Assembly (NCBI GenBank): GCA_050260275.1 | Contig: JBLNBX010000225.1 | Span: 1 to 22,937 of the forward strand | Direction: 5' to 3' | Source of the DNA: DATMXS01 sp050260275 | GTDB lineage: Bacteria; Acidobacteriota; Terriglobia; Bryobacterales; Bryobacteraceae | DNA: 22,937 nt | In this document: positions 15,672-22,937 of the stretch, one piece after another | Layout: each line of letters starts with the position of its first letter | Position numbering within the stretch: position 1 is the stretch's first letter | The notes under the pieces: model-generated | The model's database searches: none | Told to the model about the DNA's origin: nothing | The model's input: only the letters and a program-made list of their open reading frames with translations | Program-made: the position numbers and the translations under genes

Positions 15672-16451
15672 ATGGATTACTCAAGCTTTCAACTGACGGA
15701 CAAAATCGCGATGGTGACTGGCCCGTCGCAGGGCATCGGCCGTGCGATCGCGCTAGGCCTCGCGAAGGCGGGCGCCCACCTGGTGCTCGCCGAGCATCCC
15801 TCCTACCATCAGGAGGCGCTCGCAAGCCTGAAGGCCGAAATCGAGAAGATGGGCCGCAAGACTCTGTTGACGCCGCTCGACGTAGGCGACGTCAGCCAGA
15901 TCCGCGCCGCGTTCGCAAAGGTGAAGGAGACGTTCGGCCGCCTGGACGTGCTGGTGAACAATGCAAGTTGGACCTGCACTGGACCGGCGATCGACGCAAC
16001 CGAGGCCGATTACGACGGCACCATGGACACCACCGTGAAGGGTGTCTTTTTCGCGTGCCAGGAAGCGGCGAAGATTATGCTGCCGCAGGGCGGTGGCAGG
16101 ATCATCAACATCGGCTCGAACTTCGCGATCTCGGCTTTCAAGACCCGTGCAATCTACGCCGGCGCAAAGGCCGCCGTGCATCAACTGTCGCGCGCTCTCT
16201 CGCTCGAGTGGGCTAAGCAGGGCGTTGTGGTGAACGTGGTCGCTCCCTGCATCACCGAGACCGAGTCGCGCAGGCCGATTCTTGAACGGCCTGGTTACAA
16301 GGAGTGGGCGACAAACGAGAAGATTCCCAGCGGACGATGGAACCAGCCGGAGGATCTGGTTGGAGCTGTCCTGTTCCTGGCCTGTCCTCAGTTGTCGGCC
16401 CAGGTGGTTGGTCACGTACTGATGGTCGATGGCGGTTGGACGATTCACTGA
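15672..16451 (+). CDS. SDR-family oxidoreductase
   Basis: A classical short-chain dehydrogenase of 259 residues with the ATG at 15672; a TTG at 15654 would add six residues. The nucleotide motif is TGPSQGIG (16-23), a variant of TGxxxGIG, followed by NNAS (96-99) where most have NNAG. Ser149 (NIGSN), Tyr162 and Lys166 (YAGAK) complete the catalytic set. The C-terminus ends with the usual VVGHVLMVDGGW. The glucose 1-dehydrogenase or 3-oxoacyl reductase-like fold is common to many polyol and sugar dehydrogenases. Placed between an acyl-CoA-forming ALDH and a second SDR, and with a lactonase gene downstream, a sugar or sugar-acid oxidation step is likely, but the substrate is unknown. The gap from the ALDH stop is about 55 nt. 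Confidence 0.9.
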   Translation: MDYSSFQLTDKIAMVTGPSQGIGRAIALGLAKAGAHLVLAEHPSYHQEALASLKAEIEKMGRKTLLTPLDVGDVSQIRAAFAKVKETFGRLDVLVNNASWTCTGPAIDATEADYDGTMDTTVKGVFFACQEAAKIMLPQGGGRIINIGSNFAISAFKTRAIYAGAKAAVHQLSRALSLEWAKQGVVVNVVAPCITETESRRPILERPGYKEWATNEKIPSGRWNQPEDLVGAVLFLACPQLSAQVVGHVLMVDGGWTIH

Positions 16452-16486
16452 TTTAAAACTCGCGACAAAGCGCAAGGATCAGCAAG

Positions 16487-17242
16487 ATGAGACTTCAGAA
16501 TAAGGTAGCACTCATAACCGGCGCGGGCCGGGGCATCGGGCGCGGAATCGCCGAGGTGTTCGCCGAAGAAGGCGCAGATGTTGCCGTGAACTACTCCAGG
16601 AGCGCGCAAGCAGCCGAGGAGGTCGCGGACTACGTCAGGAAACAGGGCCGGCGAGCCATCACGGTGAAGGCTGACGTCTCCAAGCGGCCAGAAGTGGAGG
16701 CGATGGTCGAGCGCGTCTGGAACGAACTCGGGCCGATCGACATCCTGGTCAACAACGCCGGGATCGAAACGATCGTTCCGTTCCTGGAACTTACCGATGA
16801 GCAGTGGACGGAGCTCGTCGACATCAACGCGCGCGGCCCGTGGCTGTGTTCGCAAGTGTACTGCCGCAAGGCGGTGGCCGAAAAGCGCAAGGGCGTGATC
16901 CTCATCATCGGGTCTGTGCAGGCGGCGAAAGTGCTGCCCGGGCGCACCCACTATGCTCCGACGAAGCTCGGCTTAGAGGCGCTGACCCGGAACATGTCGG
17001 TAGAGATGGCGCCGTATGGAATCCGCGTGAATTGTCTCCATCCGGGCATCATCGACACGGATATGACCGCCTGGGTTCTCAAGAACGATGAGATCCGGCC
17101 CGGCGTCATGGCGCAACTGTCGATGGGCCGTCCGGGAACCATCCGCGAGATGGGTAAGTGTGCGGCGTTCTTCTGCTCTGACGACTCGTCCTACGTCACC
17201 GGCCAGAGCCTGCATGCCGAGGGCGGCTGGATCTACAAGTAA
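16487..17242 (+). CDS. SDR-family oxidoreductase
   Basis: A 251-residue classical SDR. TGAGRGIG is at 11-18, NNAG at 89-92, and the catalytic residues are Ser143 (IIGSV), Tyr156 and Lys160 (YAPTK). The acidic-poor end of the second strand (VNYSRSA) suggests NADP(H) may be accepted, though this is a weak indicator. The C-terminus GQSLHAEGGWIYK is standard. The start ATG has AAGGATC seven bases upstream, and the gene lies 35 nt after the first SDR gene. The two SDRs are clearly different proteins, so they probably catalyse separate steps, for example oxidation at C1 and at another carbon of one sugar. The substrate is unknown. Confidence 0.92.
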   Translation: MRLQNKVALITGAGRGIGRGIAEVFAEEGADVAVNYSRSAQAAEEVADYVRKQGRRAITVKADVSKRPEVEAMVERVWNELGPIDILVNNAGIETIVPFLELTDEQWTELVDINARGPWLCSQVYCRKAVAEKRKGVILIIGSVQAAKVLPGRTHYAPTKLGLEALTRNMSVEMAPYGIRVNCLHPGIIDTDMTAWVLKNDEIRPGVMAQLSMGRPGTIREMGKCAAFFCSDDSSYVTGQSLHAEGGWIYK

Positions 17243-17281
17243 CCCTGGATTGTGAAGTAAGGGGAGCGGAAAGAAAGAACG

Positions 17282-19417
17282 ATGATTGCTTACGACGGAG
17301 CTACGGCGGTAGTGCCGGCTCGCGCGCGCGAGGAAGCGGTTGAACTTCAGCGCCTGCGTCCGGCCATACTGGGGCTTCTTGCCATCAAGGATTCCGATAT
17401 CCGTATTCTCTCCCTCGAGCAATGCCGCGATGCGATTGACCGCGGCATTCACGCGGGAGGTGCATTTTCGGCGATAGTCCCGCTGGTATCCCTGTTTTAC
17501 GGCGGGTATATCAACCTTGACGTTGAGAACCCCACGCGGCGCGGTCAGGACATGTTCGTCCTGAGCAAGGGGCACGCTGTCGCTCCAATGGCGTCGATAT
17601 TCGCGGAGCTGGGCTATTTCGACCGCTCCGTGCTTAAGAACTCGCGTTCGTACGAGAGCATTCTCAACGGCCATCCCGGACCGATCCTTCCCGGCGTGCA
17701 CATTTCCACCGGGCCACTGGGGCAGGGATTGTCGGTGGCGCAGGGATTTGCGCTGGCCGGCAAGTCAAGCCCGAGGTTCGATGTCTTCTGCATGACCGGA
17801 GATGGCGAGCTGCAGGAGGGGCCCATCTGGGAGGGAGTCATGTATGCCGCTCACAAGCGGCTGGACAACCTCTGCGTTCTGGTGGATCGCAACGACGGCC
17901 AGCTCGACATCGTGGATCGCCTGGTCTTTCCGCTCCCCGATCTCGCTTCTGTGTTTAGCTCCTTTGGCTGGCAGGTGTTCGACATAGATGCAACCGGTTT
18001 TGACAGCGTTTGCCGCGCACTCGATCAGTTCCGGAACGGCGAGCGCAACGGAAAACCGACGGTCATCATCTGCCGCACAACGAAGGGCCATGGCGGCTTC
18101 TCCGCCACCATGAACGGGCACAAGATCACGATGCCCGAGGCCATCATGGAACAGGAGATGGCTCTCCAGATTGAGCTTCGGAAAGCCCGCGTGGCCGAAT
18201 TTGGCGAGCTGTACCGTGCGCTCGGAAATCAGCCGGACGGGGATCGCCTCCGCGAGACGGTGCGGGCCATCGCGGCGCGGATGCGCATCCGGCTGGAGGA
18301 AGTGCAGCCGGGCGAGATCACGGCTACTGCCGTAGTGGGCCCGGCGGTCACCCGCCGCGCTCCCGTGCGTGACAAGAGCATCAAGTACGACGCGAGCGCG
18401 CTTCCCAAGATCGAAAAGGGCAAGGACTACGAGGCTGCCAAGATCATCACGGCGGTGATGAAGGTGTTTGCGCGCGACCCCCGCATTGTCTCGATCGACG
18501 CGGACCTCGGCTCCACGAGCGGGCTAGAGGCGGGCGTCAGGGCGGTGGACCAGAACCGCGCGCTCAACGTCGGCGTGGCCGAAGCGAACATGATGAACAT
18601 CGGCGAGGCCTACGCCGCGCTCGGCTACAACGCCTGGGTGAGCACGTTCTGCCCGTTCTTCGACTGGAAGGTCCTGCGGCGGATCGCCGTTGGACATCAG
18701 GAGCGGCTTGAGGCGATCGAGCGGCCCGACGGCTGGCTGAGCGAGGGTCATGGTTTGGATCTCACGTTCGTCGCTACGGCGGCGAACTTCGAGACCCGCA
18801 CCAACGGCGCCACGCACATGGGCAACGACGACATTACGATCTTCGACGGCATGGCGCACCTGAAGATCGTCGATGTGTCGTGCCCGCAGCAACTGCTCGG
18901 GATCATGAAGTGGATCGCGGCCGGCAATCGCGGCCTGGTGTACGTTCGCGTCATGCGCGCGAGCTCGCCGGTGCTGTATGGCGAAGATTTCGAGTTCGAG
19001 TTCGGCAAGGGCTATGTGCTGTGCGAGAGCCCGCAGGACGCGGCCGTGATCATCAGCAGCGGGCGCGGCGTCCATGAGGCGCTCGCCGCCTCGGCCGAGT
19101 GCGCGAAGAGCGGAGTCAATGTTGGTGTGGTAGACATGCCCTCGATCGACGAGGACCTGCTTCTGAAGCTGTACGACTCCAGCAAGCTGCTGCTGGTAGC
19201 CGAGCAGAACAACGGTTACATCTGGCGGCACCTCTGGCAGACGCTGTCGCGGAACCGCGATTCGATCGACGCCAGCCGGTTGATGGCGATCAACACTCTC
19301 GACGCAAACGGACGCCCGCAGTTCATCCACTCGGGCACTTACAAGCAGTTGATCGAAGCCTTCGGGCTCAGCCCGAAGCAGATGGCCGAAGCCATCGTGA
19401 AGAGGGTGAAGGCATGA
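17282..19417 (+). CDS. Transketolase-like thiamine diphosphate enzyme, full length
   Basis: A 711-residue enzyme that would transfer a two-carbon ketol unit using thiamine diphosphate. The N-terminal domain has His57 (IHAGG), SKGH98, NGH131PG, STGPLGQGLS, the cofactor motif GDG (173-175) with Asn204, and His280. After a linker, the pyrimidine-binding domain has Glu434 (GVAEANM) and VSTFCPFF, then the C-terminal domain. The halves resemble the split N/C transketolase subunits of about 280 and 310 residues fused with a linker of about 90 residues. Aligning FVATAANFETRTNGATH with the yeast segment VATH...GEDGPTH, position 500 is Ala where His469 lies and position 508 is Asn where Asp477 lies, while His512 (His481) and Arg559 (Arg528) are kept. 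A non-standard acceptor is therefore plausible. A Shine-Dalgarno AGGGGAG precedes the ATG, and the stop overlaps the cupin start. Confidence 0.9.
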   Translation: MIAYDGATAVVPARAREEAVELQRLRPAILGLLAIKDSDIRILSLEQCRDAIDRGIHAGGAFSAIVPLVSLFYGGYINLDVENPTRRGQDMFVLSKGHAVAPMASIFAELGYFDRSVLKNSRSYESILNGHPGPILPGVHISTGPLGQGLSVAQGFALAGKSSPRFDVFCMTGDGELQEGPIWEGVMYAAHKRLDNLCVLVDRNDGQLDIVDRLVFPLPDLASVFSSFGWQVFDIDATGFDSVCRALDQFRNGERNGKPTVIICRTTKGHGGFSATMNGHKITMPEAIMEQEMALQIELRKARVAEFGELYRALGNQPDGDRLRETVRAIAARMRIRLEEVQPGEITATAVVGPAVTRRAPVRDKSIKYDASALPKIEKGKDYEAAKIITAVMKVFARDPRIVSIDADLGSTSGLEAGVRAVDQNRALNVGVAEANMMNIGEAYAALGYNAWVSTFCPFFDWKVLRRIAVGHQERLEAIERPDGWLSEGHGLDLTFVATAANFETRTNGATHMGNDDITIFDGMAHLKIVDVSCPQQLLGIMKWIAAGNRGLVYVRVMRASSPVLYGEDFEFEFGKGYVLCESPQDAAVIISSGRGVHEALAASAECAKSGVNVGVVDMPSIDEDLLLKLYDSSKLLLVAEQNNGYIWRHLWQTLSRNRDSIDASRLMAINTLDANGRPQFIHSGTYKQLIEAFGLSPKQMAEAIVKRVKA

Positions 19418-19800
19418 GCGTGCGGACGCTGAATGAGAACGACATTCCGGCGCTGGATCTGCCCGGCCGCATGCTCCGTTGGATCGCCAACTCGGAGCGC
19501 ATCGGCCCCAAGTACCTTTCTGTTTGCGTGATAGAGGTAGCGCCGGGGGAGAAGGTCCGCCCGGCGCACTCCCACCCCAATGGAGAGGAACTGATCTACA
19601 TCATCCGGGGCAGCGGCAGAGTGTTGGTGGACGGCAGCGTCGCGCCGGTGAAGGAAGGCTCGGCGGTGCTGTTTCCGCAGGGCTCGGTTCACATGCTCCA
19701 GAACACGGGCAACGAGGATATGAAGGTCGTGTGCTGCTTCGCGCCGCCTTCTGACCTCTCAACGTACAAGTTTTTCGAGGACGTGGACTTCCCGGACTAG
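19414..19800 (+). CDS. Small cupin-domain protein
   Basis: A 128-residue single-domain cupin beta-barrel. Metal-binding residues are visible as His52, His54 and Glu58 (HSHPNGEELIYII) in motif 1 and His93 (FPQGSVHMLQNTG) in motif 2. The ATG overlaps the transketolase stop (ATGA), so it is translationally coupled to that gene. Single-domain cupins in sugar clusters act as isomerases, epimerases, dioxygenases or metal-dependent sugar-binding partners; nothing here decides between them. Tight coupling to the transketolase suggests it handles that enzyme's substrate or product. No signal peptide, so cytoplasmic. Confidence 0.88.
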   Translation: MSVRTLNENDIPALDLPGRMLRWIANSERIGPKYLSVCVIEVAPGEKVRPAHSHPNGEELIYIIRGSGRVLVDGSVAPVKEGSAVLFPQGSVHMLQNTGNEDMKVVCCFAPPSDLSTYKFFEDVDFPD

Positions 19801-19830
19801 AGGTCCCGTCCTCTATTCAGGAGAGCTGGC

Positions 19831-20850
19831 ATGCGCAACCCCATACTCGATTTCGAACTCGACAAGAGCGCAGTGCAGTACGTTGGCACCGACCTGCACC
19901 GGCCCGAATGCATTCTTGCCGAACCTGACGGCACGCTGTGGGCCGCGGATGCACGCGGCGGCGTCACCCGGATCAACCCGGACGGCACCCAGCAATTGGT
20001 AACGCAGAAGCGGTCGGAGCACTTCGACGCGGCACCCGACGAGGCCACGAGGTTCCTTACCGGAACGCTTCCCAACGGCCTGGCCTTTGCCTCTAACGGC
20101 GACATCCTGATCGCGAACTTCGGTACGGACTGTCTGGAGATCATGACGCGCGACGGCGAAACGCGCGTGCTGGCCGACAGCATCGACGGCGAGCCGATCG
20201 GCAAAGTCAACTTCGTGCTCCGCGACTCGAAGGACCGCATCTGGATCACGGTCACCACACGCATCAAGAACTGGATGACCGCGCTCCGCACGGACCTCCC
20301 GGACGGCTACATCGCCCGGTACATCGACGGCAAGTTCCACATCGTGGCGGATGGCTTCCGGTTCACGAACGAGATCCGGTTTGACGCGCGCGAAGAATGG
20401 ATGTACGTCGTCGAGACGACGGGCGGGTGCATCAGCCGGCTGCGCGTGGACGACAAGGGCAATCTGTCGAACCGCGAGATCTTCGGGCCGACCAGTCTCG
20501 GCAAGGGCGCGTGGCCCGATGGGATCGCATTCGACAGCTACGGCAACCTCTGGGGCACGATGGTCTACTCGGACAAGCTGTTCGTGCTAACGCCCGAGGG
20601 TGACCTGAAGATCCTGCTGGACGAAGGCGACCCGGCCAAGGTTGAAGCGCTCGAACAGCAGTTCCTGCGCGGCGCGGTGACCGAGGACGTCCTGTTCGCC
20701 ACCGGCCAGGGCATAGCGCCCTGGATGGCCAGCGTCACGTTCGGCGGCCCGGATTTGCAAACGGTTTACATCGGCTCGCTCAAGGGCAAGCGCATTCCGT
20801 ACTTCCGCGCTCCCGTGCCCGGCCTGCCGATGGTGCACTGGAAGAAGTAG
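19831..20850 (+). CDS. SMP-30/gluconolactonase/LRE-family hydrolase
   Basis: A 339-residue six-bladed beta-propeller enzyme of the lactonase family, which opens aldono-lactones with a single divalent metal. The SMP-30 metal ligands align with Glu26 (RPECI), Asn180 (FTNEIRFD) and Asp230 (WPDGIAFD); Asn127 (VNFVLRD) matches the substrate-side Asn. Repeated blade motifs such as EPDGTLWAAD and FDSYGNLWGTM are visible. No signal peptide, so cytoplasmic. The ATG has a strong AGGAGA six bases upstream, 30 nt after the cupin stop. In a cluster with two SDRs it most likely hydrolyses the lactone made by a sugar 1-dehydrogenase. The protein is somewhat longer than the 290-300 residues usual for the family. 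It is the last gene before a clear terminator. Confidence 0.9.
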   Translation: MRNPILDFELDKSAVQYVGTDLHRPECILAEPDGTLWAADARGGVTRINPDGTQQLVTQKRSEHFDAAPDEATRFLTGTLPNGLAFASNGDILIANFGTDCLEIMTRDGETRVLADSIDGEPIGKVNFVLRDSKDRIWITVTTRIKNWMTALRTDLPDGYIARYIDGKFHIVADGFRFTNEIRFDAREEWMYVVETTGGCISRLRVDDKGNLSNREIFGPTSLGKGAWPDGIAFDSYGNLWGTMVYSDKLFVLTPEGDLKILLDEGDPAKVEALEQQFLRGAVTEDVLFATGQGIAPWMASVTFGGPDLQTVYIGSLKGKRIPYFRAPVPGLPMVHWKK

Positions 20851-20868
20851 TTACGGCTTGGAACTCAG

Positions 20869-20907
20869 GGCCGGCGACCGTTCACGGCTGGCCGGCCTTT
20901 TCGTTTT
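20869..20907 (+). terminator. Intrinsic terminator of the catabolic operon
   Basis: GGCCGGC (20869-20875) pairs with GCCGGCC (20891-20897), with an inner stem CCGT/ACGG (20878-20881 and 20884-20887), followed by TTTTCGTTTT. It lies 18 nt after the lactonase stop. Stem strength plus T run make this a convincing Rho-independent terminator. Confidence 0.85.
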
Positions 20908-21052
20908 GTCCCTCTGTTTCGTGTCCGTTTGTTTCTGTCGTCCAGCGCGGCGCCGTGCCGAAGAGGGGCGCAGCGCTGTTGAGCAGCGGCCGGTACGCTT
21001 CATCCCCGGCGCGATTGTCATCGACGCTGACAGCCCGCCAACGGTGCAGGTG

Positions 21053-21451
21053 TTACCCGGCCGCCTCTTTCGCCGCCCTCACCGCCGCCCAGCGCCTTCG
21101 GGCCGCTTCGGAGATGGCCTTCCGGCCTGCGGCGCTCAGCCTGCGCTTTCGTGGGGCCTTGCTCGCTGCGGTTTTCGCGCCTTGCTTCTTCGCTGCGCGC
21201 GCCCCGGTAGTGCCTTTCTTCGCCGCCCAGCGCTTGCGCTGCGCGGCGGCGATCCGAGCACGCCCGGCGGCGCTTATCCGGGACTTCGGCGCCGGCGCAG
21301 TATTGGCTGCGATGGCAATAACACGGCCGCCGTGACGGCCTAGCATCTGCCGCACGGATTCTATCTGACTGTCGAGTTGCCGCCGCCGTTCCTCGAGGCC
21401 CGTTAGTGCCGCTTCAAGGATGTCGCGGGTAAATGAGGTAGGTCTGGGCAT
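21053..21451 (-). CDS. Small basic protein with two SAAGR...RWAA motifs, probable DNA-binding
   Basis: A 132-residue, Ala-, Arg- and Lys-rich protein. From the ATG at 21451 (MPRPTSFTRD) it has a helical, coiled-coil-prone stretch at about 10-38 (LEERRRQLDSQIESVRQML), then two copies of a 22-residue motif at about 58-79 and 104-125, each of the form (R)(I/L)SAAGR-x-x-I-x-x-A-x-x-(K/R)RWAA, joined by a Lys/Ala-rich linker. The motif resembles the short helix of NUMOD3-like DNA-binding repeats and occurs, as I recall, in many uncharacterised soil-bacterial proteins. The basic composition suggests nucleic-acid binding. The in-frame extension to 21532 lacks similar character. It is transcribed away from the oxidase gene's end, and no clear Shine-Dalgarno is visible. 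Function unknown. Confidence 0.6.
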   Translation of the reverse strand: MPRPTSFTRDILEAALTGLEERRRQLDSQIESVRQMLGRHGGRVIAIAANTAPAPKSRISAAGRARIAAAQRKRWAAKKGTTGARAAKKQGAKTAASKAPRKRRLSAAGRKAISEAARRRWAAVRAAKEAAG

Positions 21452-21557
21452 AGTATGCACAGTGTATCTGATTCGATGCTGCTGCAAGTGACTCGCCTCC
21501 GGACAGTGCCGCGGCAGCGTGGAGGGCAGCATAATATGTGGCGGGCCGCGGCGCGGT

Positions 21558-22937
21558 TTACTGCAGGAGCGCCTTGCCCGGATTCAGGATGCCCATCGGG
21601 TCGAGCGCCTGCTTGATCCGCCGCTGAATATCCAGTGAAACCGGTCCAAGCGCGCGCTCCAGATATGGCAGTTTTAGCACGCCCACGCCGTGTTCCCCGG
21701 AAAGCGTCCCGCCCAGTTCGAGCGCAGCCTCGAATATCTCGGGCACCATCCGTTCGACCTTTGCCCATTCATGCGGCCGGCGCTTGTCGAAAAGAATGTT
21801 GGGATGCAGGTTGCCGTCGCCCGCGTGCCCGAATATCACTATCGGCAGCCCGTGGCGGGCGCTGATCGCGCGCAAACGCCGGACCACCTCGGGAATCGCA
21901 GCGCGCGGCACTGTGATATCCTCACCCAGCTTGTTCGGAGCCTTGCGCGCAAGGGAAGGCGAGATCGAGCGGCGCGCTCTCCACAAGGCGGCGCGCCCGG
22001 CCTCATCCTGCGCGATATTCACTGAGCGGGCGCCGTTCTCCCGGCACACACTTGCCGAAATCTGTATCTCGCGGAGAACTGTTTCCTCGTCCGCCCCATC
22101 CGTTTCGATGATGAGAGTTGCTTCGGCGTCCACCGGCAAGCCGAGGTGCATCGCTTCTTCTATGCAGACAATCGCGGTCTGGTCCATGAGCTCCAGGCTT
22201 GCCGGGACCACTCCCGCGGAAAGAATTGCGTTGACGGTACGTGCTGCGTCCTCCAGGGAAAGGAACTCAGCCAGTGCCGTGCGGAAGTGGCGCGGCCTCG
22301 TGATGAGGCGCAGTATAGCCTCGGTGATCAGCCCCAGCGTACCTTCGGAGGACGTAAACAGCGCATTTAGGTTGTAGCCCGTGACATCTTTGATGGGCTT
22401 GCCACCGGTCTGGAGGATTCTTCCGTCTGCAAGGACGACAGTAAGTCCGAGCACATAATTGCCGGTCACGCCGTACTTCAGGCAGCGCGGGCCCCCCGCG
22501 TTACATGCGATATTCCCGCCAATGGTTGAGTGCCGGATGCTGGATGGGTCCGGGGGGTAGAAAAGCCCGTGCTTTTCGACTTCGGCCTGAAGCTCAGCGG
22601 TGATGACGCCGGCTTCCGCGTGAACGGTGGAGTTTGCCTTGTCGATCTCCAGGATCCGGTTCATCCGCGTGAAGCAGACCACCACGCCGCCGGAAGGGAC
22701 AGGGATCGAGCCTGCCGCAAGCCCGGACCCCATACCGCGCGCGACTATCGGGAGCCGCGCGCCGGATACGAGCTTCACTATGCGGCTTACCTGTTCTGTG
22801 CTTTGCGGCAGCACGACGACGTCTGGCCGCCCCTCGGCAAACGTGCCGTCGTAGCTGTATGCTGCCAGGTCCTCTTCGGTGCAGAGCACGCCATCTTTGC
22901 CAACAATCTCGATCAGGCCGTCGATAAGTCTACTTTC
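21558..22937 (-). CDS. FAD-linked oxidase, GlcD-type (glycolate/D-lactate oxidase family), N-terminus beyond the window
   Basis: The frame stays open to the right edge (ESRLIDGLIEIVGKDG), so the start codon is outside; a GTG at 22889 is internal to the normal N-terminal region. The 460 visible residues contain the FAD-binding motif RGMGSGLAAGSIP, then PPDPSS, STIGGNIACNAGGPRCLKYG, DVTGYNL and SSEGTLGLITEAI. The C-terminal FAD-oxidase domain has FGHAGDGNLHPN and LGGTLSGEHGVG. Family members oxidise 2-hydroxy acids such as glycolate or D-lactate, usually with GlcE and GlcF partners, which are not visible here. The gene ends about 100 bp before the small basic protein's start on the same strand. 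It could serve the neighbouring catabolic cluster if that pathway yields glycolate or a related hydroxy acid; this is an inference. Confidence 0.9.
   Translation of the reverse strand, partial: ESRLIDGLIEIVGKDGVLCTEEDLAAYSYDGTFAEGRPDVVVLPQSTEQVSRIVKLVSGARLPIVARGMGSGLAAGSIPVPSGGVVVCFTRMNRILEIDKANSTVHAEAGVITAELQAEVEKHGLFYPPDPSSIRHSTIGGNIACNAGGPRCLKYGVTGNYVLGLTVVLADGRILQTGGKPIKDVTGYNLNALFTSSEGTLGLITEAILRLITRPRHFRTALAEFLSLEDAARTVNAILSAGVVPASLELMDQTAIVCIEEAMHLGLPVDAEATLIIETDGADEETVLREIQISASVCRENGARSVNIAQDEAGRAALWRARRSISPSLARKAPNKLGEDITVPRAAIPEVVRRLRAISARHGLPIVIFGHAGDGNLHPNILFDKRRPHEWAKVERMVPEIFEAALELGGTLSGEHGVGVLKLPYLERALGPVSLDIQRRIKQALDPMGILNPGKALLQ

Overview
The window is GC-rich, densely coded bacterial DNA. 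Coding capacity, gene order and start-codon use (several GTG and TTG starts) fit a soil-type bacterium with a high-GC genome. The protein styles remind me of Acidobacteriota (Bryobacterales/Solibacter-like), but nothing here proves a phylum: there is no rRNA, tRNA or other marker gene.

Region 1 (about 1-12,400) is an exopolysaccharide or O-antigen locus with genes on alternating strands. It holds the N-terminal part of a polyprenyl-phosphate sugar-1-phosphate transferase (minus). Next come an AlgD-like GDP-mannose 6-dehydrogenase and a GT4 glycosyltransferase, overlapping by 4 bp (plus). A minus-strand operon follows: radical SAM protein, Wzy/O-antigen-ligase-like membrane protein and AsnB-type amidotransferase. 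Then a second GT4 transferase (plus), and a minus-strand pair made of a third GT4 transferase and a Wzx-type flippase. Together these would make a GDP-mannuronate-type precursor, assemble repeat units on undecaprenyl phosphate, flip and polymerise them, and possibly amidate the uronic acid. Between the second GT4 gene and the flippase gene lies an eroded composite remnant: the start of a flavin reductase-like gene joined out of frame to the tail of a Gfo/Idh/MocA oxidoreductase gene.

Region 2 (about 12,396-13,045) is a 650-bp spacer with no convincing gene. It contains a perfect 17-bp palindrome and a small hairpin just upstream of the third GT4 gene.

Region 3 (about 13,046-20,907) is a plus-strand carbohydrate catabolic cluster: IclR regulator, MmsA/IolA-type CoA-acylating aldehyde dehydrogenase, two SDR oxidoreductases, a full-length transketolase, a cupin and an SMP-30/gluconolactonase-type hydrolase. 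It closes with a clear intrinsic terminator. It looks like an oxidative sugar pathway (dehydrogenase, lactonase, C2-unit transfer, semialdehyde to acyl-CoA) but has no kinase, aldolase, dehydratase or transporter in view. The transketolase lacks two acceptor-site residues that are conserved in canonical enzymes, and the aldehyde dehydrogenase has a Lys at one of the two invariant MSDH substrate Arg positions. An unusual substrate is therefore the most interesting possibility in this window.

Region 4 (about 21,053-22,937, minus strand) carries a small basic protein with two copies of an SAAGR...RWAA motif and a GlcD-type FAD-linked oxidase that runs off the right edge.
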